64,000 bases of DNA from RGIG9115 sp045128915 (GTDB taxonomy: Bacteria; Bacillota; Clostridia; UBA1381): NCBI GenBank assembly GCA_045128915.1, contig JBGVIT010000028.1, forward strand, positions 30,956 through 94,955, given 5' to 3'. The notes under the pieces were generated by a model that worked only from the letters and a program-made list of their open reading frames with translations, was not told the origin of the DNA and made no database searches. The position numbers and the translations under genes are program-made. Shown here piece after piece: positions 25,722 to 34,358 of the stretch; within the stretch, counting starts at the first letter, position 1; every line of letters starts with the position of its first letter.

Positions 25722-26623
25722 CGTTTATTTTGTATTATTTTGGCTCTTTTGAGCAAATAATCTCTATTGTTCAATTCAGGATTTTCAATAACCTCATCAA
25801 AAAGAATTCTCATTGCCTCTCTCATTTGTCGCTCTGCTCTGTATTTCATTTTAATCAGGTCTCTTTTTCCTATCGCAAGATCAGAATATCTGTACGGCTC
25901 GCCTGAACTTATAATGTATTTATAAATCTGGCGCAAATCCTCAATGCCTTTCTTTTTATCTTCAAAATACTGCGGAGATTTTGCCAACGCATCAGCCTGC
26001 TGAAGCTCAAGGAGCATACCAAAGCTGTTTTCACCAAGCCTTGAAAGCGCTCTCTTTACACCCTTAACACTATGCTCAAAATGAACGTCATGGTATTCCA
26101 CAAGAGTACATATTTCTTTAGTCAGGTCAGCATCAAAGGAAAATTTATGGCATATATCATTTGCAATTTTAACGCTTTCAATATGGTGGCCATAAAAGTG
26201 TATTATACCCGAAGCATCACACGATGAACAAGCAGGCTTTCCTATGTCGTGAAAAAGAGCAGCCCATTTTACCTGAACTATTGGCGGAGCCGCTTCAACA
26301 GCACGTATAATATGCTCTCCCACATTATATATGTGAAACTTATTCCTCTGCGGTTCATAAAAGCATCGGTCAAGCTGTGGGAGTATGAATTTCAATATCC
26401 CGCTTTCAAACAAAGTTCTGAGTCCTTGTGAAGAATTTTGCGACATGATAATTTTTTGGAGTTCCGCACGAATGGCTGCTTTAGATGCATATTTTATGTT
26501 GGATGCATTAAGGCAAATTTCGCTGAAAACATCATCAGAGATGTTTTCACCTGTCTGAGCTGCAACGCTGACAGTTTCAAGCATTAAAATAGGATTCTCG
26601 CAAAAAATCTTTCCCAACGCCAA
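25718..26623 (-). CDS. HD-domain protein resembling a CCA-adding enzyme without its catalytic head
   Basis: A 301-residue protein that matches the neck, body and tail of the tRNA nucleotidyltransferase family: KIFCENPILMLETV (compare the DPLRILRA neck), then ALFHDIGKP and HHIESVKIAND (HD motifs). The roughly 130-residue N-terminal polymerase-beta head with the DxD catalytic pair is absent. The gene starts at TTG 26623, 8 bases after AGGAGG, so it looks intact. The HD domain suggests phosphohydrolase or tRNA end-processing activity; the role is not established. It is divergent from hflX. Confidence 0.8.
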   Translation of the reverse strand: MALGKIFCENPILMLETVSVAAQTGENISDDVFSEICLNASNIKYASKAAIRAELQKIIMSQNSSQGLRTLFESGILKFILPQLDRCFYEPQRNKFHIYNVGEHIIRAVEAAPPIVQVKWAALFHDIGKPACSSCDASGIIHFYGHHIESVKIANDICHKFSFDADLTKEICTLVEYHDVHFEHSVKGVKRALSRLGENSFGMLLELQQADALAKSPQYFEDKKKGIEDLRQIYKYIISSGEPYRYSDLAIGKRDLIKMKYRAERQMREAMRILFDEVIENPELNNRDYLLKRAKIIQNKR

Positions 26624-26783
26624 ATTCTCCACCTCCTTGCAAAGTATATTATAATTTTATCATAAAAAAACTAAAAAATCAACCGAAATTATAATAAAAA
26701 CATTAATATAAGTAAGTTATATTATGAATTTGTTAAATTTATATATTTTTTTTGTTTTATATATACTAACCTGATAAATAATC

Positions 26784-26792
26784 TGGTATAAT
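26784..26792 (+). promoter_or_regulatory. Extended -10 promoter before hflX
   Basis: TGGTATAAT (26784-26792) is an extended -10 element; no convincing -35 is present. The ribosome site GGAGG follows about 10 bases downstream. Confidence 0.4.
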
Positions 26793-26813
26793 ATATTATG
26801 CGGAGGTGGTACC

Positions 26814-28067
26814 TTGGAACATAAGGAATATACAGAAAAAGTAATTCTGACCGGAGTTCATACCGGTTCATGCGATATACTTTCCGATACAACAGATGAA
26901 TCCATTGCCGAGCTTGAAGAACTTGTAAAAACTGCAGGCGGACAAGTTGTTGGCATTTTAATTCAAAATAAATCTGAAATAGAAACAAGCACTTATCTTG
27001 GAAGTGGCAAGATTGAAGAACTGAAAGAAGCTGTGGAGGCGCTTGAAGCTGACATGGTAGTGTTCGATAACGAATTATCACCAATACAGCTAAAAAACAT
27101 TTCTGATTTTATAGGCATAAAAATACTTGACCGTTCAATGCTTATTCTTGATATTTTTGCAATGCGTGCTAAAAGCGGCGAAGGTAAGCTTCAGGTTGAA
27201 CTTGCACAGTTAAAATATACGTTGCCAAGACTTCGAGGGCTTGGTGTATCAATGAGCAGAACAGGTGCAGGTATCGGCACAAGAGGTCCCGGCGAAACAC
27301 GCCTTGAAACCGACCGCCGTCATATAAGCAGACGTATAAGAGCTTTGGAGGATGAAATTAAAGAAATCAAAAAACATCGGGAGCTTATACGTTCAAGAAG
27401 AAAAAAAGACGGCGTCATTATTGCTGCATTGGTAGGATATACCAACTCTGGAAAATCAACGCTCTTAAACACATTAACAGACGCCGGTGTATTTGCAGAA
27501 AATAAGTTATTTGCAACCCTTGACACAACCTCAAGAGCAATTACACTTCCTGACAACCGACAAATTTTACTTGTTGATACAGTAGGGTTTATAAGAAAGC
27601 TTCCCCATCACCTTGTAGAAGCTTTTAAATCCACTTTGGAAGAAGCTGTTGTTGCGGATTTGCTTCTACATGTAATTGATTCATCAAGCGAAACAATGGA
27701 CGAGCAAATCACAGTAACAAAAGACGTTTTATCCTCAATAGGTGCAATGAACAAACCAATAATCGGGGTATATAACAAATCGGATATTTCAAACGAGTCT
27801 GCTGTTCCTCACCACTATGACACCAATGTGTTTATATCAGCAAAAGAAAGACAAGGCATTGACAGCTTAATAACAGCAATTTCCGAACTTGCACCGGGCA
27901 AGAAAACAGAATGCAAGATGCTTATTCCCTATTCTCAAGGTGCAATTTTGAATCAGATACATCAATATCAAAAGGTATTAAGTGAAAACTATACAGATAT
28001 TGGTACAGAAATCACAGTATTGCTTGACAAAGAAAACCGCCACAAGTACGAAGAATTTTTAATATAA
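26814..28067 (+). CDS. hflX: GTPase HflX
   Basis: Ribosome-associated GTPase that splits stalled or stressed 70S ribosomes. 417 residues with the N-terminal HflX domain (including RTGAGIGTRGPGE), a basic coiled coil around 165-195, and the G domain. GYTNSGKSTLLNTL is G1, and FATLDTT and DTVGFIRKLPHHL follow. The start is TTG 26814 with GGAGG about 9 bases upstream. It is followed by the IMPACT-family gene 11 bases later. Confidence 0.94.
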   Translation: MEHKEYTEKVILTGVHTGSCDILSDTTDESIAELEELVKTAGGQVVGILIQNKSEIETSTYLGSGKIEELKEAVEALEADMVVFDNELSPIQLKNISDFIGIKILDRSMLILDIFAMRAKSGEGKLQVELAQLKYTLPRLRGLGVSMSRTGAGIGTRGPGETRLETDRRHISRRIRALEDEIKEIKKHRELIRSRRKKDGVIIAALVGYTNSGKSTLLNTLTDAGVFAENKLFATLDTTSRAITLPDNRQILLVDTVGFIRKLPHHLVEAFKSTLEEAVVADLLLHVIDSSSETMDEQITVTKDVLSSIGAMNKPIIGVYNKSDISNESAVPHHYDTNVFISAKERQGIDSLITAISELAPGKKTECKMLIPYSQGAILNQIHQYQKVLSENYTDIGTEITVLLDKENRHKYEEFLI

Positions 28068-28078
28068 GGAGTTTTGAA

Positions 28079-28714
28079 ATGTCATTAAAAACAGAATACC
28101 GAACAATCAAGTCTCCTTCAGTTACTGAAACAGTCGAAAAAAAATCTAAGTTTATAGCAAGTGTATTCCCCGTATCAACCGAAGCTGATGCTATTGAACG
28201 ATTAAACGAAACAAAAAAAGCATATTCTGATGCCACTCATAATGTTTATGCCTACGTGATTGACGAAAACAACATTTTTCGTTATTCTGACGATGGAGAA
28301 CCGTCAGGAACTGCAGGCATGCCCGTTCTTGACGCCATAAGAAACGAAGGTATTGTTGATGCACTTGTGGTAGTTACAAGATACTTTGGCGGAACACTGC
28401 TTGGAACCGGAGGTCTTGTAAGAGCCTACGGAAACAGCGCTCACGAAGGGCTTAAGGCCTCAGGCATCGTAACAAGAACCTTATGTAACAGAATATATAT
28501 TAAGTGTGACTATACCTTATCAGGCAAGCTTACACATGAAATTTCAAAAAACAACTACATATTGGAAGATACGTTTTATGATGATAAAGTGACATATGTT
28601 ATTTTATGCAAAATCAACCAGACAGATAAAGTAATTTCTGATTTTACTGATATTACAAGCGGAAATGCTGAAATATCAGTTATAGGAAATTGCTATGTTG
28701 ACCTTGATATGTGA
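28079..28714 (+). CDS. YigZ/IMPACT family protein
   Basis: A 211-residue member of the YigZ/IMPACT family (UPF0029). The signature SDDGEPSGTAGMPVLDAI and RYFGGTLLGTGGLVRAYG are both present, followed by a C-terminal domain of the EF-G fold. Homologues in yeast and mammals regulate the translation kinase GCN2; bacterial function is unclear. Its position after hflX fits a ribosome-linked role, but that is inference. Confidence 0.92.
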   Translation: MSLKTEYRTIKSPSVTETVEKKSKFIASVFPVSTEADAIERLNETKKAYSDATHNVYAYVIDENNIFRYSDDGEPSGTAGMPVLDAIRNEGIVDALVVVTRYFGGTLLGTGGLVRAYGNSAHEGLKASGIVTRTLCNRIYIKCDYTLSGKLTHEISKNNYILEDTFYDDKVTYVILCKINQTDKVISDFTDITSGNAEISVIGNCYVDLDM

Positions 28715-28728
28715 AATGAGGATTATTG

Positions 28729-29232
28729 ATGAAAAAAGTTTTGTTGTTATTTATAACAATAATACTTATGATAATATGCTCAGATGAATCACCTTCTGCA
28801 TTCATACACACAAACGAAACTGATACAAACAGCATGACTAAAGTTGCACGGATTGAATATCCTATTTTGTCAAAGGAAAGCAACGATAAATTGACACTTT
28901 ATACATCAGCAGCTGTTGAAAACGATATATTTATGTGGGACGACTCTGCCCATTGGGTAATTGAGCTTGAAAACAGCGAGGGGCTTAACTATACTATATA
29001 CAACACTCACATCTCCAACGGCAGTCTGTATTTCGACCTAATGGAGATAAATAACAACATTTATATATTAGTAAGAAACATATCAACAGCCGCAAATTAT
29101 ACAAAGGTTTTTATGGTAAATGAGGGCAAGATTTGTGAAACAACATCTCTTGATTTAAACAACATGTCATCTCAAAATATCAACTTAATCTATACCTCAA
29201 TTCCCATATACAAAAATAGCTATGGATATTAA
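28729..29232 (+). CDS. Secreted protein of unknown function
   Basis: A 167-residue protein with a hydrophobic N-terminal signal (about 4-19, IIILMIICSDE), then a soluble, mainly beta-strand-like, asparagine-rich body. I do not recognise a family. Start at ATG 28729 with GAGG upstream; a TTG one codon earlier is in frame. The end overlaps the QueG-like start by 11 bases. The lipobox is not canonical, so I would call it secreted or anchored rather than a lipoprotein. Confidence 0.6.
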   Translation: MKKVLLLFITIILMIICSDESPSAFIHTNETDTNSMTKVARIEYPILSKESNDKLTLYTSAAVENDIFMWDDSAHWVIELENSEGLNYTIYNTHISNGSLYFDLMEINNNIYILVRNISTAANYTKVFMVNEGKICETTSLDLNNMSSQNINLIYTSIPIYKNSYGY

Positions 29233-30061
29233 AAAACATTTCGAAAAACTGAATATTACCGAATACGGAATAATATCTGCAAAGGATGCAGATAATTTAA
29301 TTCTTCACAGCACAAGTGCGTTTGCACCAAAATCAAAATACAATACAATTTATGAGATTTTTGAGGGTGCAAAAAGCGTCATTGTATATCTTGCGCCGTA
29401 TAATCACGGGCAGAAATCTGAAAACGTATCCTTATACGCAACCGGCATGGATTATCATATAGTATGCAGCCACATCGGGCAGTATATTATAGACCAATTA
29501 ACAAAATATGGTTATGGTGGTATATGTTTTGCAGACTCAGGCCCTCTCGACGAACGAAAGCTTGCACTTAAAGCAGGATTAGGAATAAAAGGAAAAAACG
29601 GTTTCGTAATAAACGAACAATACGGAACTTTCACATTTATAGGCTATATTATAACCGACTGCGAGTTTCCGTACAAAAACTTTGAAGTAGGAAATTGTCT
29701 GAACTGCGGCAAATGCATAAACTCATGCCCCGGCGGAGCGCTGACAGAAAAAGGCTTTTTAGAAGAAAAATGCTTATCATACCTGACTCAGAAAAAAGGT
29801 ATATTAAACGATGATGAAATAAAACTAATAAAAAAAGGTTCATGTGCATGGGGCTGTGATATATGCCAGAATTGTTGCCCTATGAACAAAAACACAAAAC
29901 TCACTCCCATTCCATACTTTAAAGAGAATTTAATTTTATGCATAAATGATGAATATTTATCAAACAAAGAATTTAAGGATAAATACAAAAACCGTGCATT
30001 TACATGGCGCGGAAAAACAGTTATAGAACGGAATTTGTCGATTTTAAACGACAAAAAATAA
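29222..30061 (+). CDS. Epoxyqueuosine reductase-like iron-sulfur protein (QueG family)
   Basis: A 279-residue protein of the QueG/DUF1730 family. QueG reduces epoxyqueuosine to queuosine in tRNA using cobalamin and two 4Fe-4S clusters. The first cluster motif is CLNCGKCINSCPGGAL and the second CAWGCDICQNCCPMN. An N-terminal DUF1730-like part (GAKSVIVYLAPYNHG) is present. It is shorter than canonical QueG (about 380 residues) and lacks the HEAT-like C-terminal part, so it may be a related ferredoxin-like reductase. Confidence 0.72.
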   Translation: MDIKKHFEKLNITEYGIISAKDADNLILHSTSAFAPKSKYNTIYEIFEGAKSVIVYLAPYNHGQKSENVSLYATGMDYHIVCSHIGQYIIDQLTKYGYGGICFADSGPLDERKLALKAGLGIKGKNGFVINEQYGTFTFIGYIITDCEFPYKNFEVGNCLNCGKCINSCPGGALTEKGFLEEKCLSYLTQKKGILNDDEIKLIKKGSCAWGCDICQNCCPMNKNTKLTPIPYFKENLILCINDEYLSNKEFKDKYKNRAFTWRGKTVIERNLSILNDKK

Positions 30062-30093
30062 TCACATATAATATTTTTTGTAACTTTTAAATC

Positions 30094-30128
30094 TTGTATT
30101 TTTATTAATAATAATGTATAATTATAAT
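30094..30128 (+). promoter_or_regulatory. argD promoter overlapped by two ARG-box-like sites
   Basis: TTGTAT (30094-30099) and TATAAT (30117-30122) with a 17-base spacer. Over each hexamer lies a TGTATnnnnAT core (30095-30105 and 30115-30125), one or two changes from the ArgR box TGNATWWWWATNCA. They are 20 bases apart, two helical turns, which suits an ArgR hexamer. Confidence 0.45.
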
Positions 30129-30153
30129 AATCTATAAAGAAAAGAGAAATAAT

Positions 30154-31347
30154 ATGCTAAACTATATCAAACAAACGGATACCGAAGTTTACATGAACAC
30201 TTTCGGAAACAGATTACCCGTATGCTTTACAAATGGCAAAGGTTTAAATCTATACACAGACAATAACGATGAATACTATGATTTCTTAGGCGGTATAGCC
30301 GTAAATGCCATAGGTCATTGCCACCCCTATTTCGTAGAAAAGGTTTCTGCACAGATTGGAAAGCTTATTCACGTTTCTAATTTATATTACATACAATCAC
30401 AAACGGTGCTTGCAAAGAAACTGACAGAAAAAACCTGCATGGATAAAGTATTTTTTGCAAATTCCGGAGCCGAAGCCAACGAGGGTGCATTCAAACTTGC
30501 TAAAATGTACTTTTATAAAAAGAATATAGATAAAAATGAAATCATATCACTTGACCACTCATTTCACGGCAGAACTCTTGCAACCGTTGCAGCAACCGGT
30601 CAAGAGAAATATCAAAAACCGTACAGACCGCTTACTCCCGGATTTAAACAAGTTCCGGCAAATGATATTGATGCATTGAAGTCTGCAATTACTGACAAAA
30701 CTGCAGCTATATTGTTAGAGCCAATACAAGGCGAAAGTGGCGTTCATCCAATGAACAAAGAATACCTTGAAGCCGTACGAAAAATTTGTGACGATAATGA
30801 AATACTGCTTATATTCGATGAAGTTCAGACAGGTATGGGACGGTGCGGCAAGCTTTTTGCTTATGAATTATTCGGCATCGAGCCTGATATACTTACAAGC
30901 GCTAAAGCACTCGGCGGCGGTGTGCCTATTGGTGCGGTTCTTGCGAAGAATTTTGTAGCATCTGCATTCGAGCCGGGCGACCACGGCTCAACTTTCGGCG
31001 GAAATCCTTTAGCCACAACAGCAGGTCTTGCCGTAATGGATATATACGAAAAAGAAAAGCTTGTAGAGAACTCAGAAAAGTTAGGATACACATTCAAAAA
31101 CAAGCTATACGCACTTCAGGAAAAATACCCGTCAATAATTAAAGAAATAAGAGGATTCGGGCTTCTTATCGGAATAGAAATCAACGAACAACATTCTAAA
31201 GAAATATTCCAAAAGCTATTCGACAATAAAATACTTACAAGCTTATGCTATAACACAATAAGAATAGCTCCCCCCCTCATCATTGAAGAAAAACATATTG
31301 AATTTTTTGTGGAAACACTTAAAAAGATTTTGAAAGGAATAATGTAA
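30154..31347 (+). CDS. argD: Acetylornithine aminotransferase
   Basis: PLP enzyme of arginine synthesis that converts N-acetylglutamate semialdehyde to N-acetylornithine. 397 residues, class III aminotransferase. Signatures are FANSGAEANEGAFKLAKMY, DHSFHGRTLA, and the PLP lysine in SAKALGGGVPIGA. It is followed 2 bases later by argF. The enzyme may also serve lysine synthesis, as in many bacteria. Confidence 0.95.
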   Translation: MLNYIKQTDTEVYMNTFGNRLPVCFTNGKGLNLYTDNNDEYYDFLGGIAVNAIGHCHPYFVEKVSAQIGKLIHVSNLYYIQSQTVLAKKLTEKTCMDKVFFANSGAEANEGAFKLAKMYFYKKNIDKNEIISLDHSFHGRTLATVAATGQEKYQKPYRPLTPGFKQVPANDIDALKSAITDKTAAILLEPIQGESGVHPMNKEYLEAVRKICDDNEILLIFDEVQTGMGRCGKLFAYELFGIEPDILTSAKALGGGVPIGAVLAKNFVASAFEPGDHGSTFGGNPLATTAGLAVMDIYEKEKLVENSEKLGYTFKNKLYALQEKYPSIIKEIRGFGLLIGIEINEQHSKEIFQKLFDNKILTSLCYNTIRIAPPLIIEEKHIEFFVETLKKILKGIM

Positions 31348-31349
31348 AA

Positions 31350-32267
31350 ATGAAAGATTTTATAAGCTTACACGATATTACAAGCAAAGAACTTGAGGAT
31401 TTACTCGCTCTTGCCATAAAACTCAAGGCTGAACAAAAAAAAGGAATCCCTCACCCACTGCTTAAAGGAAAAACACTCGGCATGATTTTCACTAAATCAT
31501 CAACAAGAACAAGAATTTCTTTTGAAGTAGGAATGACTCAGCTGGGTGGTTACCCTCTGTTTTTATCAAGCAACGACATACAGCTCGGCAGAGGCGAAAC
31601 CATTTATGACACAGCTAAAGTAATGGAACGTTATCTTGACGGCATAATGATACGTACATATTCACATCAGGACGTACTCGACCTTGCTGAGCATGCTGAT
31701 ATTCCCATTATTAACGCTTTAACTGACCTTTTGCATCCATGTCAGGTTCTTGCAGACCTGCTTACAACTTACGAGCACAAAGGTAAGCTTGAAAACCTTA
31801 AAATAGCCTATGTCGGCGATGGAAATAATATGGCTCATTCAATTATGTACGGTGCTGCAAAAGCAAAGATGAACTGTGCAATAGCAACTCCTGACGGATA
31901 TGGCTGCGACGAAAGCGTTATAGAAAACGCAAAAGATGACTTCAAAAACAGCGGTAAAATTCTTACACTTACAACCGATCCTATGGAAGCTGTTGCTAAT
32001 GCTGATGTTATATACACAGATACATGGGTGAGCATGGGTATGGAAGCAGAAAAAGAACAACGAATCAAAGATTTCGCAGGATACTGTGTTGACACCAATC
32101 TAATGAAGCATGCAAAAGATGATGCTATATTTATGCATTGTCTCCCCGCTTACAGAGGATACGAGGTTTCAGAAGAAGTAATCGACGGACCTCAGTCTGT
32201 AATATTTGATGAAGCAGAAAACAGACTTCATGCACAAAAAGCAATACTTACTACATTAATGGCCTAA
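31350..32267 (+). CDS. argF: Ornithine carbamoyltransferase
   Basis: Joins ornithine and carbamoyl phosphate to give citrulline. 305 residues with the phosphate-binding FTKSSTRTRISFEVG, HPCQVLADLLT and the ornithine-binding FMHCLPAYRG. A GGAAT ribosome site precedes the ATG. It is in the argD operon, with a GNAT acetyltransferase 14 bases downstream. Confidence 0.96.
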   Translation: MKDFISLHDITSKELEDLLALAIKLKAEQKKGIPHPLLKGKTLGMIFTKSSTRTRISFEVGMTQLGGYPLFLSSNDIQLGRGETIYDTAKVMERYLDGIMIRTYSHQDVLDLAEHADIPIINALTDLLHPCQVLADLLTTYEHKGKLENLKIAYVGDGNNMAHSIMYGAAKAKMNCAIATPDGYGCDESVIENAKDDFKNSGKILTLTTDPMEAVANADVIYTDTWVSMGMEAEKEQRIKDFAGYCVDTNLMKHAKDDAIFMHCLPAYRGYEVSEEVIDGPQSVIFDEAENRLHAQKAILTTLMA

Positions 32268-32281
32268 GGAGTAATATACCA

Positions 32282-32764
32282 ATGAATTTCCAATCACTAT
32301 TCGAAGTTCGACTTGCAAACGAAAACGACGTTGATGCAATTCTTGACATAACAAAAGAAGCTTTCCGCTCATACATAAAGCTTGCCGGCATTTCAGACAC
32401 TCCGGCGCTTCGCGAAACACCCGAAGAGGTAATTGATGATCTGAAGAATAAAATTGTACTCATTGCACTTGCTGACGAAACCCCCGTTGGATGTGTAAGA
32501 CTTGAAATTCTTGACGATAACACTGCATATCTGAGCCGTTTCGCCGTACGAACCACAAGCCAGAATAACGGTATAGGCAAATCCATCATGAACTTAGTTG
32601 ATAAGATAATGATAGAAAAAGGAATTAAAGAAATCACATTACATACCGGTTCAAAAATAACTTCTCTTGTAAGATTCTATTACGGACGTGGATTTTTCAT
32701 TGACTCCACAGACAAGAGTAAGGGTTATGTAAGAGCATGTCTTAAAAAAGAATATAATGTATAA
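32282..32764 (+). CDS. GNAT family acetyltransferase
   Basis: A 160-residue GNAT acetyltransferase. The core is CVRLEILDDNTAYLSRFAV followed by NNGIGKSIMNLVDK, the acetyl-CoA binding motif, and VRFYYGRGF. The substrate is unknown. As the third gene after argD-argF, an N-acetyl step in arginine metabolism is possible, but this is not the glutamate synthase family (ArgA) by sequence. Confidence 0.85.
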   Translation: MNFQSLFEVRLANENDVDAILDITKEAFRSYIKLAGISDTPALRETPEEVIDDLKNKIVLIALADETPVGCVRLEILDDNTAYLSRFAVRTTSQNNGIGKSIMNLVDKIMIEKGIKEITLHTGSKITSLVRFYYGRGFFIDSTDKSKGYVRACLKKEYNV

Positions 32765-32766
32765 CA

Positions 32767-32799
32767 CTTAAGGCTGTTGCTAAATGCAACAGCCTTATT
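32767..32799. terminator. Bidirectional terminator between GNAT gene and dpaB
   Basis: TAAGGCTGTTGC (32769-32780) pairs with GCAACAGCCTTA (32786-32797) over a 5-base loop. The T-rich flank suits the plus strand. Confidence 0.75.
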
Positions 32800-32819
32800 A
32801 TATATTATCAGCCACCTTA

Positions 32820-33416
32820 TCAAGACTCGACCGCACGCCTTAATATTAATGGCTGTAATTGTATTCCATCAAGTGCAGCTTTTGAAGCAGCCGGAATTTC
32901 ATCAAAGCTTGCAACAAGCGAGTTTGGTTTTGACTTATAATCATCTTGCTCAAATGGTACAAAATATATATTTTTATAATTCATTAAAGCTCCAATATTT
33001 TTTGCAGAGTTTCCAAGAGCGTCATTAGTTGAGACACCAAGCAACACCGGTCTTCCATTTCTTATATGTGCCTTTACTGCCATAGTTACTGAAGTATCTG
33101 TAATACCATTTGCTATTTTTGCAAGAGTATTACCGGTACACGGAGCAACTATAATCAAATCCAGAAGCTTTTTGGGGCCGATTGGTTCAGCTTCCTTGAC
33201 CGATTTAACTATTTCGTGTCCGCTTATAGTTATAAGCTTTTCTCTGAAATCTTCTGCTGCTCCAAATCTCGTATCTGTTGAGTAAGAGATTTCGCTCATT
33301 ATGGGATAAATGTCTGCGCCCATATTTTTAAGCTGTTCAACTGTCTTAATCATTTTACTGAACGTACAAAATGAACCGGTAACGGCATAACCTATTTTAA
33401 TATTATTAATCTCCAT
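32820..33416 (-). CDS. dpaB: Dipicolinate synthase subunit B
   Basis: Flavoprotein subunit (198 residues) that with DpaA makes dipicolinic acid, the calcium chelate of the spore core. VTGSFCTFSK, VAPCTGNTLAKIANGITD and SVTMAVKAHIR are typical of this FMN-dependent decarboxylase-like fold (flavoprotein family). I use ATG 33416, which lies 11 bases inside the end of dpaA, rather than an upstream ATG at 33461. Confidence 0.93.
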   Translation of the reverse strand: MEINNIKIGYAVTGSFCTFSKMIKTVEQLKNMGADIYPIMSEISYSTDTRFGAAEDFREKLITISGHEIVKSVKEAEPIGPKKLLDLIIVAPCTGNTLAKIANGITDTSVTMAVKAHIRNGRPVLLGVSTNDALGNSAKNIGALMNYKNIYFVPFEQDDYKSKPNSLVASFDEIPAASKAALDGIQLQPLILRRAVES

Positions 33417-34257
33417 CAGCTTCAAACCATCCTTCCTCAAGAATAGAGTTGATAGTTTCATAAATAATCTTACCGGATGTCACAGGAGCTACCTTCCCCG
33501 GCAAACTAAGAGCCCAGATTACTTTTTTATTCAGATTACCTGCACTTTCAAAATCAACGCCACCCGGTTTAGATGCAAGGTCGATAATTAACGAATCATC
33601 TTTTACAAGCTCCAGAACATCTTTATCAAACACCAACGCAGGTACGGTATTGATTATCACATCATAATCACAAACCGATGTTTTTAACCCATTGAAATCA
33701 AGAGTTTTATATTTCTCGCAGTAAGCCTCTGCAAGAGCTTCAGCTCGCCTTGCGCAAATCGCCACATCAGCACCCAAAGAATTAAATATTCTGGCAACAG
33801 CTTTTGCAACCTTTCCAAAACCTGTTATTAATACCTTGCTTCCAAATACAGTTTCTGCCGTTTCATCAATAACAATTTCCAAAGTTCCCTCAGCTGTGGC
33901 TATTGCATTTTTTTGAGAGAGAACGTCATTGTTAAGATAATTAATACACAAAGCGCCTGAACTCATAATTTTACTGTTCATCATTTCATTTGAGCCGGCA
34001 TAGAAAATCACGCTGTGCCCCTTTAGGTTCAAATCTGAAATATGTATTTTCTCTTTAGACATCGGTGCAAAAACACAATCGCCGCTACAACTCGGTAACG
34101 GAAAAATCAAAACTTCACATCCGTTTAATTCCTCAAAGCTATCCACATTTTCTTCAGCACCGCTATATCCAAAAATTTTCACTTCATGCCCGGCCTTTTT
34201 AAAACATTCAAGCAAGGTAATCTGCCTCAAATCCCCACCAACAAATCCAATATTCAT
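33406..34257 (-). CDS. dpaA: Dipicolinate synthase subunit A
   Basis: Dehydrogenase-like subunit (283 residues) that converts dihydrodipicolinate to dipicolinate in the mother cell. An N-terminal GFVGGDLRQITLLE motif, a second Rossmann segment VLITGFGKVAKAVARIF and IDLASKPGGVDFE are family marks. Its stop overlaps dpaB. Expression should be mother-cell specific, but no promoter was identified. Confidence 0.93.
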   Translation of the reverse strand: MNIGFVGGDLRQITLLECFKKAGHEVKIFGYSGAEENVDSFEELNGCEVLIFPLPSCSGDCVFAPMSKEKIHISDLNLKGHSVIFYAGSNEMMNSKIMSSGALCINYLNNDVLSQKNAIATAEGTLEIVIDETAETVFGSKVLITGFGKVAKAVARIFNSLGADVAICARRAEALAEAYCEKYKTLDFNGLKTSVCDYDVIINTVPALVFDKDVLELVKDDSLIIDLASKPGGVDFESAGNLNKKVIWALSLPGKVAPVTSGKIIYETINSILEEGWFEADGD

Positions 34258-34328
34258 CTATATCAACTCCATTTCATTTCGTTAAATTTATTAGTATATT
34301 ATGAAGCAAACCAATAATTTGTTACGAA

Positions 34329-34358
34329 CAAAAAAGGTGTTGAATACAACACCTTTTT
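34329..34358 (-). terminator. Intrinsic terminator of the SleB-like gene
   Basis: AAAAAGGTGTTG (34331-34342) pairs with CAACACCTTTTT (34347-34358), with a 4-base loop. The T run falls on the minus strand after the gene. Confidence 0.75.

Noticed and set aside
26803..26816. AGGTGGTACC resembling a T-box core before hflX
   Set aside because: It is only the ribosome site and start of hflX. No specifier stem or antiterminator surrounds it.
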